DNA of 64,000 nt from Actinomyces marmotae. GTDB taxonomy: Bacteria > Actinomycetota > Actinomycetes > Actinomycetales > Actinomycetaceae. The translations under genes were made by a program, and so were the position numbers. The DNA is taken from positions 248,001 through 312,000 of the forward strand of contig NZ_CP053642.1 of the NCBI RefSeq assembly GCF_013177295.1, written 5' to 3'. Under the pieces are notes generated by a model. It did no database searches. It was not told the DNA's origin and saw nothing but the letters and a program-made list of their open reading frames with translations. Shown piece after piece: positions 35,544 to 46,621 of this stretch; the stretch's first letter is position 1, and every line of letters starts with the position of its first letter.

Positions 35544-36439
35544 GCGCCGCCAGCACCGCCGTCCGGCCCACCACCGCCCCGGCCCGCGCGAGGGCCGCCG
35601 AGCCCAGCGGGAGCATGGGGAGGTCGATCATCACCGCCCTCCTGGCGATCCTGTCGCTCGTGTGGCTGGTCCCATTGGTCTTCATCCTGATCAACTCCTT
35701 CAAGGGCCGCTTCCACATCTCCGACAGCCCCTTCTCCCTGCCCACGGGTGAGCGCTTCTCTGGATTCACCAACTACGCCTCCGGCCTCAAGCTCAACGGC
35801 TTCGCGCAAGCCATCGGCTGGTCGCTGTTCATCACGGTGGGCTCGGTCGCGGTGATCCTCCTGCTGACCGCGATGACCGCCTACTACATCACCCGGGTGA
35901 AAACCTGGTGGACTTCCGTCATCTACTACGTCTTCGCCTTCTCGATGATCGCCCCGTTCCAGCTCGTCATGTTCCCCACCTCCAAGGTGGCCGACCTGCT
36001 CGGACTGGCCAGCCCGTGGGGAATGATCGTGCTCTACCTTGGCTTCGGCGGGGCGCTGTCGGTGTTCCTCTTCGCGGGGTTCATCAAGTCGATCCCCATG
36101 GAGATCGAGGAGGCCGCCTACATGGACGGCTGCTCGCCGCTGCAGACCTACTTCCGGGTGGTCATGCCGCTGCTCAAGCCGACGGCGGTCACGGTCGCCA
36201 TCCTCAACACCATGTGGGTGTGGAACGACTACCTCCTGCCCTACCTGGTCATCGGCCACGACGAGAACTACAAGACCATCCCGATCGTCATCCAGGCGCT
36301 TACCGGCTCCAACGGGAACAAGGACCTGGGAGCGCAGATGGCCATGCTCGTCCTGGCGATCATCCCGATCGTCGTCTTCTACCTGGTGAGCCAGAAGCAC
36401 ATCATCGAGGGCGTCGCCGCCGGCGCCGTCAAGGGCTGA
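35540..36439 (+). CDS. Sugar ABC transporter permease (MalG type)
   Basis: 299 aa. N-terminal Ala/Pro/Arg-rich lead, then six helices with the EAA loop EIEEAAYMDGCSPLQTYFRV (about 194-213). Start set by the ATGA overlap with the first permease. No ATP-binding gene follows, so the pair probably uses a shared MsmK/UgpC-like ATPase encoded elsewhere. Confidence 0.93.
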   Translation: MSAASTAVRPTTAPARARAAEPSGSMGRSIITALLAILSLVWLVPLVFILINSFKGRFHISDSPFSLPTGERFSGFTNYASGLKLNGFAQAIGWSLFITVGSVAVILLLTAMTAYYITRVKTWWTSVIYYVFAFSMIAPFQLVMFPTSKVADLLGLASPWGMIVLYLGFGGALSVFLFAGFIKSIPMEIEEAAYMDGCSPLQTYFRVVMPLLKPTAVTVAILNTMWVWNDYLLPYLVIGHDENYKTIPIVIQALTGSNGNKDLGAQMAMLVLAIIPIVVFYLVSQKHIIEGVAAGAVKG

Positions 36440-36440
36440 C

Positions 36441-37109
36441 GTGGCCGGACTCCTCCGGTTCGACTCGCCCTTCCACAGGGCGTGGTCAGCGGCCGCGGAC
36501 CTCGTCGTTATCAACGGTCTCACCCTTCTGGGGTGCCTGCCCGTGGTGACGGCGGGGTCCGCCCTCGTCGCCTGCCACCGCGTGACCATGGAGATGGCGC
36601 GGGAGGAGGATGTCTACACGGTCCGCTCCTGGTGGCGCTCCTTCCGCGTCAATCTGCGTGGCTCGCTGGCCTGGTGGCTGCCCATGCTCTCCCTCATCGT
36701 GCTGGCCGCCGTCGAGCTCGTCGTCCTGGGCGGGCGGCCGGGCGCCGCGCCCCCGGGAAGCGCCTCCCGCCTCGCCTCGGGCGTCTCGGGCCTCGTGCTG
36801 GCGGCTACCCTCGTCCTGGCCGGCGTGGCCGCCTGGCTCCTGCCCCTGGTGGCCTTTTTCGACAACACGGCCTCCGGTCACCTGGGGAACGCTCTGCGCC
36901 TGGCGGTCGGGGCGCTCGGGCGCACGAGCCTGTGCCTGGTCATCACCGCGGCCCCGATCGCCTTGCCCCTCGCGCTGCCGAGGACGCTGCCGGCCGTGGC
37001 CTGGTTCATGGTCATCATCGGCGTTGGCTTCCAGGCCTACCTCATCGCCCTCGTTCAGCGCGGCGTGATCGACCGCCTGCGTCGGGCCGCCGGCACGCCC
37101 GATGCCTGA
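36441..37109 (+). CDS. DUF624 (YesL-like) membrane protein
   Basis: 222 aa, GTG start 1 nt after the permease stop. About five transmembrane helices. The N-terminal FDSPFHRAWSAAADLVVINGL segment (shown in part) is the DUF624 signature. These proteins accompany CUT1 sugar importers in Firmicutes and Actinobacteria; the role is unknown but may be a permease accessory. Confidence 0.85.
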   Translation: MAGLLRFDSPFHRAWSAAADLVVINGLTLLGCLPVVTAGSALVACHRVTMEMAREEDVYTVRSWWRSFRVNLRGSLAWWLPMLSLIVLAAVELVVLGGRPGAAPPGSASRLASGVSGLVLAATLVLAGVAAWLLPLVAFFDNTASGHLGNALRLAVGALGRTSLCLVITAAPIALPLALPRTLPAVAWFMVIIGVGFQAYLIALVQRGVIDRLRRAAGTPDA

Positions 37110-37149
37110 GCACTGATCGGCGGGCCCGGCGTGCCCGGCTCTCGGGTAG

Positions 37150-38487
<1,338 letters not shown>

Positions 38488-38494
38488 CGGCGCC

Positions 38495-38522
38495 CGCTCG
38501 CGCGGCTTCGGCCGCGCGAGCG
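38495..38522. terminator. purA terminator 1 with TTCG loop
   Basis: 12-bp GC stem closed by a TTCG tetraloop (UUCG in RNA), an unusually stable hairpin, 8 nt after the purA stop. Confidence 0.75.
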
Positions 38523-38541
38523 CGGGCCGATCGACACGGCA

Positions 38542-38573
38542 GAGCCCCCGGCATCCGTGGATGCCGGGGGCTC
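38542..38573. terminator. purA terminator 2 / convergent terminator
   Basis: 14-bp inverted repeat (GAGCCCCC... with ...GGGGGCTC) between purA and the convergent lipoprotein gene. Confidence 0.7.
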
Positions 38574-38618
38574 CTATCACGTGGCCGGGCCCAAGAGCCT
38601 GGCCGCGCTCAACCGGTC

Positions 38619-39485
38619 TCAGTACTGATTGCCGTAGGGCTGCTGGGGCGGCTGCTGGTGGTTCTGCTGCCCGGGCTGGCCGTACTGCTGCGGGTAGCCG
38701 GGCTGCGCCGCGCCGTAACCGGCGGCGGGGTCGTACCCGGGCTGCATCGGCTGGCCGGGAACGGCGGGAGCGCCGTAGGGCAGCGCCGAGGCCGCGGCCT
38801 TCTTCTTCTTGGAGGCGACGACCGCCGCCACGATGCCACCGATGACGAGCAGGGCCACGACCCCGCCGATGCCCAGGATGAGCGCGAGCTTCGAGTCGGA
38901 GGAACCGGAGGAGGAGCCGGAGCCCTTGTCCTTGCCGACGGCGTGCAGCTTGGTGTCGGACTCGGTCAGGATGTTCTTCCAGGTCACCTTCGTGCCATCA
39001 ACCGTGGAGCTGCCGGAGTGCTCGGTCACCTCGCCGGGGAAGGTGACATTGGCCGAGACGGCGATTCCGGGAGGCGTGCTCCGCGAGCTGTCCCGCATGC
39101 TGGACACGTCCCAGTCGAAGACGTACGTGTCGCCCTCGTGCTTGATGCCCTCGCCGTTGGTTGACTTCGTGTCACTGAGCTTGACGCCCTTCATCTCCAT
39201 GGTGCACGAAGGACTGCCGTCCTTGTCTCCGAAGGTGTAGGTCGGCTTCACCCCCTCCGGGAGACCGGACTTGCCGAATCCCTGGCCAGCCATCGTTTCC
39301 TCCGAGCAGGATTCCTTCGTCAGGGCTCCGGAGTTCGTGCTGTCCCACACGGTCATCGTTAGGTCGAAGGTGTCGTCGTCATGGATCTTGAAGTCGACGC
39401 TGCCACCGCAGGCGGTCAGGGTGAGAGCGGCAGTGGGGAGAAGGAGGGCCGCTGTGATCTTGCGGCGCAGCGAGGAGATAGCCAT
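38619..39485 (-). CDS. LppM-like membrane lipoprotein, copy 1
   Basis: 288 aa. Lipobox LTAC (Cys about 26), an extracellular LppM-like domain (VDFKIHDDDTFDLTMTVWDS..., about 30-190), one transmembrane helix (about 205-228), a lysine cluster and a cytoplasmic Tyr/Gly/Gln/Pro-rich tail of 50 residues. It therefore has lipid and helix anchors. LppM in mycobacteria affects lipoglycan and phagosome traits. A TATGCT box (39492-39497, minus strand) lies 6 nt before the ATG. Confidence 0.85.
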   Translation of the reverse strand: MAISSLRRKITAALLLPTAALTLTACGGSVDFKIHDDDTFDLTMTVWDSTNSGALTKESCSEETMAGQGFGKSGLPEGVKPTYTFGDKDGSPSCTMEMKGVKLSDTKSTNGEGIKHEGDTYVFDWDVSSMRDSSRSTPPGIAVSANVTFPGEVTEHSGSSTVDGTKVTWKNILTESDTKLHAVGKDKGSGSSSGSSDSKLALILGIGGVVALLVIGGIVAAVVASKKKKAAASALPYGAPAVPGQPMQPGYDPAAGYGAAQPGYPQQYGQPGQQNHQQPPQQPYGNQY

Positions 39486-39571
39486 AGGCCCAGCATAGGG
39501 ATGAAATGCCCCTGAGCACCACGGGGAGTCCGCCCCATGGGCGCCTTCGCGTGGGAAGCGCCGCGGGGCCG

Positions 39572-40357
39572 TCAGCCCCGCGCTCGGCGGCGCCTGAGAG
39601 CGGCCACCGCCACGGCCGCAGCCAATCCGGCCGTGCCGCCGATGACCCACCAGGAGTAGCGGTCCCAGAAACTCAGGCCGGCGTTCGCCCGCGTGTGCCC
39701 GGTGGCATGGATCCCCGCGAGGATCGTGTCCGTGTCCTCCCAGGTGACGGTCCTGCCATCGACGCTGCCGCCGCCGCCGTCGACGACGGCGCCCGGGAAG
39801 GTCACCGAGATCCTCGAGTCGAGCGGCGGGGCGGTCGGCCCGGCCCCGACGGTGGGCGCGGGGCCCTGGGGCCCCTGCGAGCCGCCCCTGCCCGAGGGGG
39901 CGGAGCCGCCCCCGGCGCCCGCCTTGCCCGTGGGGGTCGTGAGGCCGTCGGTGAGCCTCGTCAGATCGACCGCGTACAGATCGTCCTCGCGCACGACGAG
40001 CGCGTCCGAACTGGCCTGGTCGGACGCGGGGATCTCCACGCCGCTCACGGTGATCTTGCAGGCGATCTCGTCGTCATCGGCCTCGACGACCTCGGCCTGC
40101 GCGCTCGCGGAGGTGCCCGCGACGGCCTTATCCGCCAGCCTCTGGCAGTCATCCTTGGACGTGAGCACCTTGCCCGTGGAGTCCCGCATCTCGATGACGG
40201 CGCTGTACCGGCCGTCGGCGCCGATCTCCATCTCGAGGTTGGCCGTGCAGGCGCTCAGCGCCAGGGGCACGGCGAGCGCGGCCAGGCGGGCCGCGCGGCC
40301 CCGTCGGCTCCGGGAGCGCGCGACGCGGGCGATTCGGTCAGGGTCCATGCTCTTCAC
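39572..40357 (-). CDS. LppM-like membrane lipoprotein, copy 2
   Basis: 261 aa from a GTG at 40357, 6 nt after a TACGGT box (40364-40369, minus strand); an ATG at 40348 is the alternative. Lipobox LSAC (Cys about 37), LppM-like domain (LEMEIGADGRYSAVIEMRDS), a Gly/Pro/Ser linker, and a C-terminal helix ending in RRRRARG. Paralogue of the preceding entry, but without its Tyr/Gln-rich tail. Confidence 0.83.
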   Translation of the reverse strand: MKSMDPDRIARVARSRSRRGRAARLAALAVPLALSACTANLEMEIGADGRYSAVIEMRDSTGKVLTSKDDCQRLADKAVAGTSASAQAEVVEADDDEIACKITVSGVEIPASDQASSDALVVREDDLYAVDLTRLTDGLTTPTGKAGAGGGSAPSGRGGSQGPQGPAPTVGAGPTAPPLDSRISVTFPGAVVDGGGGSVDGRTVTWEDTDTILAGIHATGHTRANAGLSFWDRYSWWVIGGTAGLAAAVAVAALRRRRARG

Positions 40358-40571
40358 GGCCCGACCGTACCCCGGCTGGCAAGGGCGCCGGGGCCGGTGG
40401 CGGGCACGATGAGGACGACGAGGATGTGGCGCAGGCCATGGGCCCGTCCCACCTCTGCGCTTCTGGTGAAAGCGTCTCGATAGGACCAAGGTGCGCGTGA
40501 CTCCCAGCGCGTTGTGGGGGAGGATTGGCCTCGACCGATTGAGGGTCAACCAACCCAAGGAAGGGACTCAT

Positions 40572-42416
40572 ATGACCGCCACTGCGCAGGACGTCCGCGC
40601 TGCTGCTCCCGCCAACGCGCCCGAGGATGTCATCGACTTCGCCATCCGCCTCGCCGAGCTCGGCAAGCCGGAGAAGGTCTACTTCTGCGACGGCTCCCAG
40701 GAGGAGTGGGACCGCCTGACCTCCGAGATGGTCGAGTCGGGCATGTTCACCCGCCTCAACCCGGAGAAGCGCCCCAACTCCTTCCTCGCCCGCTCGCTTC
40801 CCAGCGACGTCGCGCGCGTTGAGTCCCGGACCTACATCTGCTCCGAGAAGGAGGAGGACGCGGGTCCCACCAACAACTGGTATGACCCGGCCGAGATGAA
40901 GGCCATCCTCAACGAGAAGTTCGACGGCACCTACGCCGGCCGCACGATGTACGTCATCCCCTTCTCCATGGGCCCCCTGGGCGGCCCGATCTCCCAGTTG
41001 GGCATCGAGATCACCGACTCCCCCTACGTCGTCGTCAACATGCGCATCATGGCGCGCATCGGCGCCAAGGCGATGGACCTCATCAACGAGGGCCGCACCT
41101 GGGTTCCCGCCGTCCACTCCGTCGGCGCCCCCCTCGCCCCCGGTCAGGAGGACACCACCTGGCCGTGCAACGAGGAGAAGTACATCACCCACTTCCCCGA
41201 GACCAACGAGATCTGGTCCTACGGCTCCGGCTACGGCGGCAACGCCCTGCTGGGCAAGAAGTGCTACGCGCTGCGCATCGCCTCGACGATGGCCCGCCGC
41301 GACAGCTGGATGGCCGAGCACATGCTCATCCTGCGCCTGACCGACGAGAAGTCCGGCAAGCAGTACCACGTCACCGCCGCCTTCCCGAGCGCCTGCGGCA
41401 AGACCAACCTCGCCATGCTCCAGCCCACCATCGAGGGCTACAAGGTCGAGACCGTCGGCGACGACATCGCCTGGATGCGTCAGGGTGAGGACGGCCGCCT
41501 GCGCGCCATCAACCCGGAGGCCGGCTTCTTCGGCGTCGCCCCGGGCACGTCCTACAAGACGAACCCGATGGCCATGGAGACCATGAAGGCCAACACCATC
41601 TTCACCAACGTCGCCCTGACGGACGACGGTGACGTGTGGTGGGAGGGCATCGACGCCGAGATGCCCGACCACCTCATCGACTGGCTGGGCAACGACTTCA
41701 CCCCGGCCGACGCCGCCGAGGGTAAGAAGGCCGCGCACCCGAACTCGCGCTTCACCACCCCGGCCTCGCAGTGCCCGATCATCTGCCCCGACTGGGAGGC
41801 TCCTGAGGGCGTCGCCATCGACGCGATCCTCTTCGGTGGCCGCCGCGCCTCCAACGTGCCGCTCGTCGCCGAGCAGTACTCGCCCGCCCACGGCGTGTTC
41901 ATCGGCGCCTCCGTGGCCTCCGAGGTCACCGCCGCCGCCACGGACGTCAAGGCCGGCTCCCTGCGCCACGACCCCTTCGCCATGCTGCCCTTCTGCGGCT
42001 ACAACATGGCCGACTACTGGGGCCACTGGCTGGAGATCCAGGAGCAGTTGGGCGAGAACTTCCCGAAGGTCTACCAGGTCAACTGGTTCCGCAAGGACGA
42101 GGACGGCAAGTTCCTGTGGCCGGGCTACGGGGACAACTCCCGCGTCCTGGACTGGATCGTGCGTCGCGCCTCTGGCGAGGTCGAGGGCATCGAGGGCGTC
42201 ACCGGCATCTACCCCAAGCGCGAGGACTTCAACCTTGAGGGCGCCGGCGTGAGCGAGGCCGACTGGGACAAGATGTACGACATCGACCCCGACGCCTGGG
42301 CCGCCGAGATGGACGACACCGAGCAGTACTTCTCCCAGTTCGGCGACAAGGTCCCCGCCGCCATCCGCGAGGAGCTGGCGAAGTTCCGCGAGCGCATCGC
42401 CGCCGCCAAGGCCTGA
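40572..42416 (+). CDS. pckG: Phosphoenolpyruvate carboxykinase (GTP)
   Basis: 614 aa, usual family length. Interconverts oxaloacetate and PEP with GTP. The catalytic P-loop [13 protein letters not shown] carries the reactive Cys of the GTP class (about residue 278). Other motifs: [19 protein letters not shown] and [12 protein letters not shown]. Codon bias is extreme, suggesting high expression. GGAAGGGA precedes the ATG. Confidence 0.97.
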   Translation: MTATAQDVRAAAPANAPEDVIDFAIRLAELGKPEKVYFCDGSQEEWDRLTSEMVESGMFTRLNPEKRPNSFLARSLPSDVARVESRTYICSEKEEDAGPTNNWYDPAEMKAILNEKFDGTYAGRTMYVIPFSMGPLGGPISQLGIEITDSPYVVVNMRIMARIGAKAMDLINEGRTWVPAVHSVGAPLAPGQEDTTWPCNEEKYITHFPETNEIWSYGSGYGGNALLGKKCYALRIASTMARRDSWMAEHMLILRLTDEKSGKQYHVTAAFPSACGKTNLAMLQPTIEGYKVETVGDDIAWMRQGEDGRLRAINPEAGFFGVAPGTSYKTNPMAMETMKANTIFTNVALTDDGDVWWEGIDAEMPDHLIDWLGNDFTPADAAEGKKAAHPNSRFTTPASQCPIICPDWEAPEGVAIDAILFGGRRASNVPLVAEQYSPAHGVFIGASVASEVTAAATDVKAGSLRHDPFAMLPFCGYNMADYWGHWLEIQEQLGENFPKVYQVNWFRKDEDGKFLWPGYGDNSRVLDWIVRRASGEVEGIEGVTGIYPKREDFNLEGAGVSEADWDKMYDIDPDAWAAEMDDTEQYFSQFGDKVPAAIREELAKFRERIAAAKA

Positions 42417-42456
42417 GGGCTGACACCACCTCACCCATATGAGTGAGGGCGGCTCC

Positions 42457-42496
42457 AACGGGGGCCCGGACCGTGCCCACGGTCCGGGCCCCCGTT
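42457..42496. terminator. pckG terminator
   Basis: Inverted repeat of 18-19 bp with a minimal loop, 40 nt after the pckG stop. Confidence 0.8.
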
Positions 42497-42593
42497 CGCT
42501 ACCTCCCGCGCTCACGCCCAGGCGGTCCTCCCGCCCTGCTCGTCCCCCGGAGGGCGGTTCCACCAGCGCCGCTCACCCGGCTACGCTGGCCAC

Positions 42594-43847
42594 GTGAAGA
42601 TCCTGCTCCTGGGCTCCGGCGCGCGCGAGCACGCCCTGGCCCGCGCCCTCGCATCCGACCCCGCCACCACAGAGCTCGTCGTCGCCCCCGGGAACCCCGG
42701 CACGGCCGCCATCGCCACCAACATCAGCGCTGACGCCGATGACCCCGAGGCCGTCGTCGCGCTCGCCCAGCAGATGGGCGCCGACCTCGTTGTCATCGGC
42801 CCAGAGGCGCCTCTCGTCGCCGGGGTCGCCGACGCCGTCCGCGCCGCGGGCATCCCCTGCTTCGGCCCCGGAGCCGAGGCCGCCCGCCTTGAGGGCTCCA
42901 AGGCCTTCGCCAAGGAGGTCATGGCCTCCGCCGGCGTCCCCACCGCCGAGGCCGCCGTCTGCGACACCCCCGCCGAGCTCGAGGCGGCCCTCGACCGCTT
43001 CGGCGCCCCCCACGTCGTCAAGGAGGATGGCCTGGCCGCCGGCAAAGGCGTCGTCGTCACCCCCGATCGCGCCACGGCCCTCGAACACGGTCTCGCCTGC
43101 CTGGCCAAGCAGGGAGGGCGCGTCGTCGTCGAGGATTACCTCGATGGCCCAGAGGCCTCCATCTTCTGCGTCTGCGACGGCGCCACCGTCCGCGCCCTCG
43201 CCCCCGCCCAGGACTTCAAGCGCCTCGGCGACGGGGACACCGGCCCCAACACCGGCGGGATGGGCTCCTACACGCCGCTGAACTGGGCCCCTGCCGACCT
43301 CGCCGAGCAAGTCGTCAACACCGTCGCCCAGCCCGTCATCGACGAGCTCGCGCGCCGCGGCACCGCCTTCGTCGGCCTCCTCTACTGCGGCCTCGCCCTG
43401 ACCTCCAAGGGCCTGCGCGTCGTCGAGTTCAACGTGCGATTCGGCGACCCCGAGACCCAGGCCGTCCTCGTGCGCCTGACCTCCTCCCTGCCCGAGCTCC
43501 TCCTGGCCGCCGCCACCGGCCGCCTCGCCGAGGCCCCCGAGCCCACCTGGAGCGCCCGGGCCGCCGTCGACGTCGTCCTCGCCGCACCCGGCTACCCCGG
43601 CACCGTCATCACCGGCGGGGCCATCACCGGCATCGAGGAGGCCGAGAGCGTCGACGGCGTCCATGTCCTTCACGCCGGCACCGGGCGGGATGATGACGGC
43701 ACCCTCATTGCCACCGGCGGGCGGGTCCTGTCCATCGTGGCCCTCGGGGAGTCGGTCGCCGACGCGAGGGAGCGCGCTTACCAGGCGATCAGCCGCATCC
43801 ACCTCGACGGCGCCCAGTACCGCGCTGACATCGCCGCCGGGCGCTGA
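42594..43847 (+). CDS. purD: Phosphoribosylamine-glycine ligase
   Basis: 417 aa. ATP-grasp enzyme of purine step 2. GSGAREHALA (8-17), FGPGAEAARLEGSKAFAKE (about 86-104), VVVTPDRATALEH and VVEFNVRFGDPETQAVL. GTG start, 6 nt after a TACGCT box (42582-42587). Confidence 0.96.
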   Translation: MKILLLGSGAREHALARALASDPATTELVVAPGNPGTAAIATNISADADDPEAVVALAQQMGADLVVIGPEAPLVAGVADAVRAAGIPCFGPGAEAARLEGSKAFAKEVMASAGVPTAEAAVCDTPAELEAALDRFGAPHVVKEDGLAAGKGVVVTPDRATALEHGLACLAKQGGRVVVEDYLDGPEASIFCVCDGATVRALAPAQDFKRLGDGDTGPNTGGMGSYTPLNWAPADLAEQVVNTVAQPVIDELARRGTAFVGLLYCGLALTSKGLRVVEFNVRFGDPETQAVLVRLTSSLPELLLAAATGRLAEAPEPTWSARAAVDVVLAAPGYPGTVITGGAITGIEEAESVDGVHVLHAGTGRDDDGTLIATGGRVLSIVALGESVADARERAYQAISRIHLDGAQYRADIAAGR

Positions 43848-43939
43848 GCCCCGCGCGCCCGCCCCGCGCCACCGCGCACCCTGGGGCAATGGGCGGATCA
43901 TCGCTGCGCGCGGGCAGGTCAGGGTGGCAGGATGGGCGC

Positions 43940-44863
43940 ATGAGCACCATGCCAGGACCCGCCCCCCTGACAGTCTCAGGCTGGGCCCACCGCTCCAGCG
44001 GGAAGGTCCGCGATGTCTACGCCCCCGATGCCACCAGCCCCTGGGCGGGCCAGGACGTCCTCCTCATCGTCGCCTCGGACCGCATCAGCGCCTACGACCA
44101 CGTCCTGGACACCACCATCCCGGATAAGGGCCGCATCCTCACCGCCATGTCCGCCTGGTGGTTCGAGCAGCTCGCCGATGTGGTCCCCAACCACCTCGTC
44201 ACCCTCGACGTGCCCGAGGAGGTCGCCGGGCGCGCCATGATCTGCCGGCGCCTCGACATGCACCCCATCGAGTGCGTCGCCCGCGGCTACCTCACCGGCT
44301 CCGGCCTCATCGAGTACCGCCTCAACAAGACCGTCTGCGGCCTGCCACTGCCCTACGGCCTGACCGAGGCCTCCCTGCTGCCCCAGCCGATCTTCACCCC
44401 CGCCGCCAAGGCCGAGGTCGGCGAGCACGACGAGAACATCTCCTACGAGCGCGTCGTCGAGATGGTGGGGGAGTCCACCGCCGCCAAGCTCCGCTACGTC
44501 ACCCTCGCCCTCTACACGCGCGCCGTTGACATCGCCGCCCGGCGCGGCATCGTCATCGCCGACACCAAGTTTGAGCTCGGCGCCGGCCCCGACGGCTCCC
44601 TCATCCTGGGCGATGAGGTCCTCACCCCCGACTCCTCCCGGTTCTGGCCCGCCGAGGAGTGGGAGGAGGGCAGGCCCACCCCCTCCTTCGACAAGCAGTA
44701 CGTGCGCGACTGGCTCGTCTCCCCGGCCTCCGGCTGGGACCGCGCCTCCGGTGACAGGCCCCCCGCCCTGCCCGACGACGTCGTCGAGCGCACCCGCGCG
44801 CGCTATCTCGAAGCCTACGAGCGCCTCACCGGGGCGCCGCTCGACCTCGGGGAGGCCCGGTGA
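43940..44863 (+). CDS. purC: SAICAR synthetase
   Basis: 307 aa. Joins CAIR and aspartate in purine synthesis. SSGKVRDVYAP (about 19-29), ASDRISAYD, VARGYLTGSGLIEYR, ISYERVVEMVG and FELGAGPDG. ATG lies 6 nt after CAGGAT (43928-43933). The same GTGGCAGGAT context precedes purF. Overlaps the next gene by 4 bp. Confidence 0.96.
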   Translation: MSTMPGPAPLTVSGWAHRSSGKVRDVYAPDATSPWAGQDVLLIVASDRISAYDHVLDTTIPDKGRILTAMSAWWFEQLADVVPNHLVTLDVPEEVAGRAMICRRLDMHPIECVARGYLTGSGLIEYRLNKTVCGLPLPYGLTEASLLPQPIFTPAAKAEVGEHDENISYERVVEMVGESTAAKLRYVTLALYTRAVDIAARRGIVIADTKFELGAGPDGSLILGDEVLTPDSSRFWPAEEWEEGRPTPSFDKQYVRDWLVSPASGWDRASGDRPPALPDDVVERTRARYLEAYERLTGAPLDLGEAR

Positions 44864-45531
44864 CGACCGCCGGCCGGGGCGCCGTGCCCGGGGGCCCCGC
44901 CCCCGGCGCGTTCGGGGGCCCTGAGCCCCGCGTGACCCGCAGTTTCCGTCCCGGGCGGGGTTTCGTCGTACTCGTCGTCGTGGCGACGGTCGTCGTTATT
45001 CTCGCCCTGGCCGCCGCGCTCGCCAGCGCCCTGGGGGCCCGGGGGACCTCCGCGATCCTCGGGGGGATCGCCCTGCTCGTCGTGGGCCTCGGGCTCATCG
45101 TCGCCCTGCGGGTCCCCGCACGCTCGCTCGTTGTCAACGCCCCGCGCCTGCGGCTGGATCGCAACCGCGCCGCGGCCGCCCGCAAGCGCGCCCTGGCCGA
45201 ATCGGCCCGCTTCGGCCAGGCGGGTCCTCAGGGACGCCCCGGCCGGCCCGCCGCCCCCGGCGCCGATCTGACCGTCATCCCCACGGGCGGCTCCACCGCC
45301 ATCGCCCTGCCCGAGCCCAGTGTCCGTCGCGAGCTCACCGCCCTCGACGTCGTCTCCGGCCCCGTGTCCACCGCCCTGGTCTCGACCCCGCTGGGCCGCG
45401 CCGCCGACGAGCGCCTCTCGGGCACCACGACGGGCGAGTCACTGCTGCGCCTCGGCCAGATCCTCGTGGCCGCCTTCGGCTTCCTCCTCATCTCCCTCGG
45501 GCTGGCCTCCATCCTCGGGCAGGTGATCTGA
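44860..45531 (+). CDS. Membrane protein of unknown function downstream of purC
   Basis: 223 aa, GTG start overlapping purC. Two N-terminal helices (about 34-57 and 65-83), a basic cytoplasmic stretch (RLRLDRNRAAAARKRALAES), and one C-terminal helix (about 198-221). No recognised family. Its stop directly abuts the start of the next membrane protein, so they are likely partners. Confidence 0.75.
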   Translation: MTTAGRGAVPGGPAPGAFGGPEPRVTRSFRPGRGFVVLVVVATVVVILALAAALASALGARGTSAILGGIALLVVGLGLIVALRVPARSLVVNAPRLRLDRNRAAAARKRALAESARFGQAGPQGRPGRPAAPGADLTVIPTGGSTAIALPEPSVRRELTALDVVSGPVSTALVSTPLGRAADERLSGTTTGESLLRLGQILVAAFGFLLISLGLASILGQVI

Positions 45532-46464
45532 GTGGCCCCGCCGATCGGCCGGGATCGTCGGCCCGCGTCCGAGCGGGGGCCCGTCAACTGGGGCCAGTCG
45601 CGCCCCTCGCGAGGATCCGGCAGAAGGTGGCGCACCACCTGGTCCGAGGCCGAGATCATCGACGCCGATGAGGACCTGGGCCCCAATGCCCCAGGCTTCG
45701 CTCCCCGCCCCGCCGCGGACGACGGCCCCTCGGAGCCCAATGCGCCCGGTGCCCCCGGCCCGAGCGGCCCTGCCCCATCCGGAGGACCCCGCGATCCCCG
45801 GGGCACCGACTGGGGCGTTGGGCGCGGCCGCTCCACGGAGCCCACGCCGCTGCAGCGGGCCCGCACCCCCTGGCCGGCCTCGCTCGTGCGCCAGCGCCTG
45901 GCGGGCATCGCGTGCGCCCTGGTCGGCCTCGTCCTGGCCACCACCTCGGCGATGCGCCTGGCCACCGCCGCCAACGCCGGGCATCCCTGGGTGCCGCCCT
46001 GGCTTGTCGTCGTCCTGGGAGGCGCTGGACTCGTGTCCGCCGCCGGGTACCTCGCCTGGGCCGGCGGCACGCCGGTGCGCGGCGAGGCCGAGCGCTGGGA
46101 GCCCAGCCTCGTGGATGTGGCCGCCGGGCTGACCAATGGCGATGTCAACGTCGCCGACCCCCAGCGCCTGCTCACCTCGGGTGTCGAGAACGATCCCGCT
46201 GGGCTCGCCTCCACCGGGGCTGGGCCGCGCGTCGCCGTCGGCTCAGGTCCGAGGCCCCTCATGGGGACCTCCACGGTGGACCAGTCGAGCCAGGCCCCCG
46301 CGGGCGTGGCGGGCGCCGTCGGCGGCTTCATGCTCGCCGCCGCCGTGGTCTGCGCCGTCATCGCCCTCGTGCTGGGTCCCGCCTGGCTCATCGGCACCTG
46401 CGCCCTGGCCATCGGCGGCATCCTCGCCCTCAAGCTCGCCGGAGACTGGCTCGGGCGCATCTAG
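45532..46464 (+). CDS. Membrane protein of unknown function, second of pair
   Basis: 310 aa, GTG start immediately after the previous stop. About 115 hydrophilic, Pro/Gly/Arg-rich residues, then two helices (about 122-143 and 155-178), a soluble loop, and two closely spaced C-terminal helices (about 262-305). Not recognised. Third gene of the purC unit. Confidence 0.72.
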   Translation: MAPPIGRDRRPASERGPVNWGQSRPSRGSGRRWRTTWSEAEIIDADEDLGPNAPGFAPRPAADDGPSEPNAPGAPGPSGPAPSGGPRDPRGTDWGVGRGRSTEPTPLQRARTPWPASLVRQRLAGIACALVGLVLATTSAMRLATAANAGHPWVPPWLVVVLGGAGLVSAAGYLAWAGGTPVRGEAERWEPSLVDVAAGLTNGDVNVADPQRLLTSGVENDPAGLASTGAGPRVAVGSGPRPLMGTSTVDQSSQAPAGVAGAVGGFMLAAAVVCAVIALVLGPAWLIGTCALAIGGILALKLAGDWLGRI

Positions 46465-46621
46465 GCGTCGCGGCGCCCCGCGCGGGTCATCCCCGGCTCC
46501 GTGGCTGTCGATCGGCGGCAAGGCCCGCCGGTGATCGACGGCGGTGGACAGCCCCGGAGGCGCGGGCGCGGACTGGTTACACTGGTCGCGCCGCACTTCC
46601 CCCAACTCCCAGGAGAGCACA

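Noticed and set aside
46465..46621. Purine riboswitch before purS
   Set aside because: Only an imperfect GATCGAC-type hairpin is visible and it precedes the -10 box, so it would not be in the transcript.
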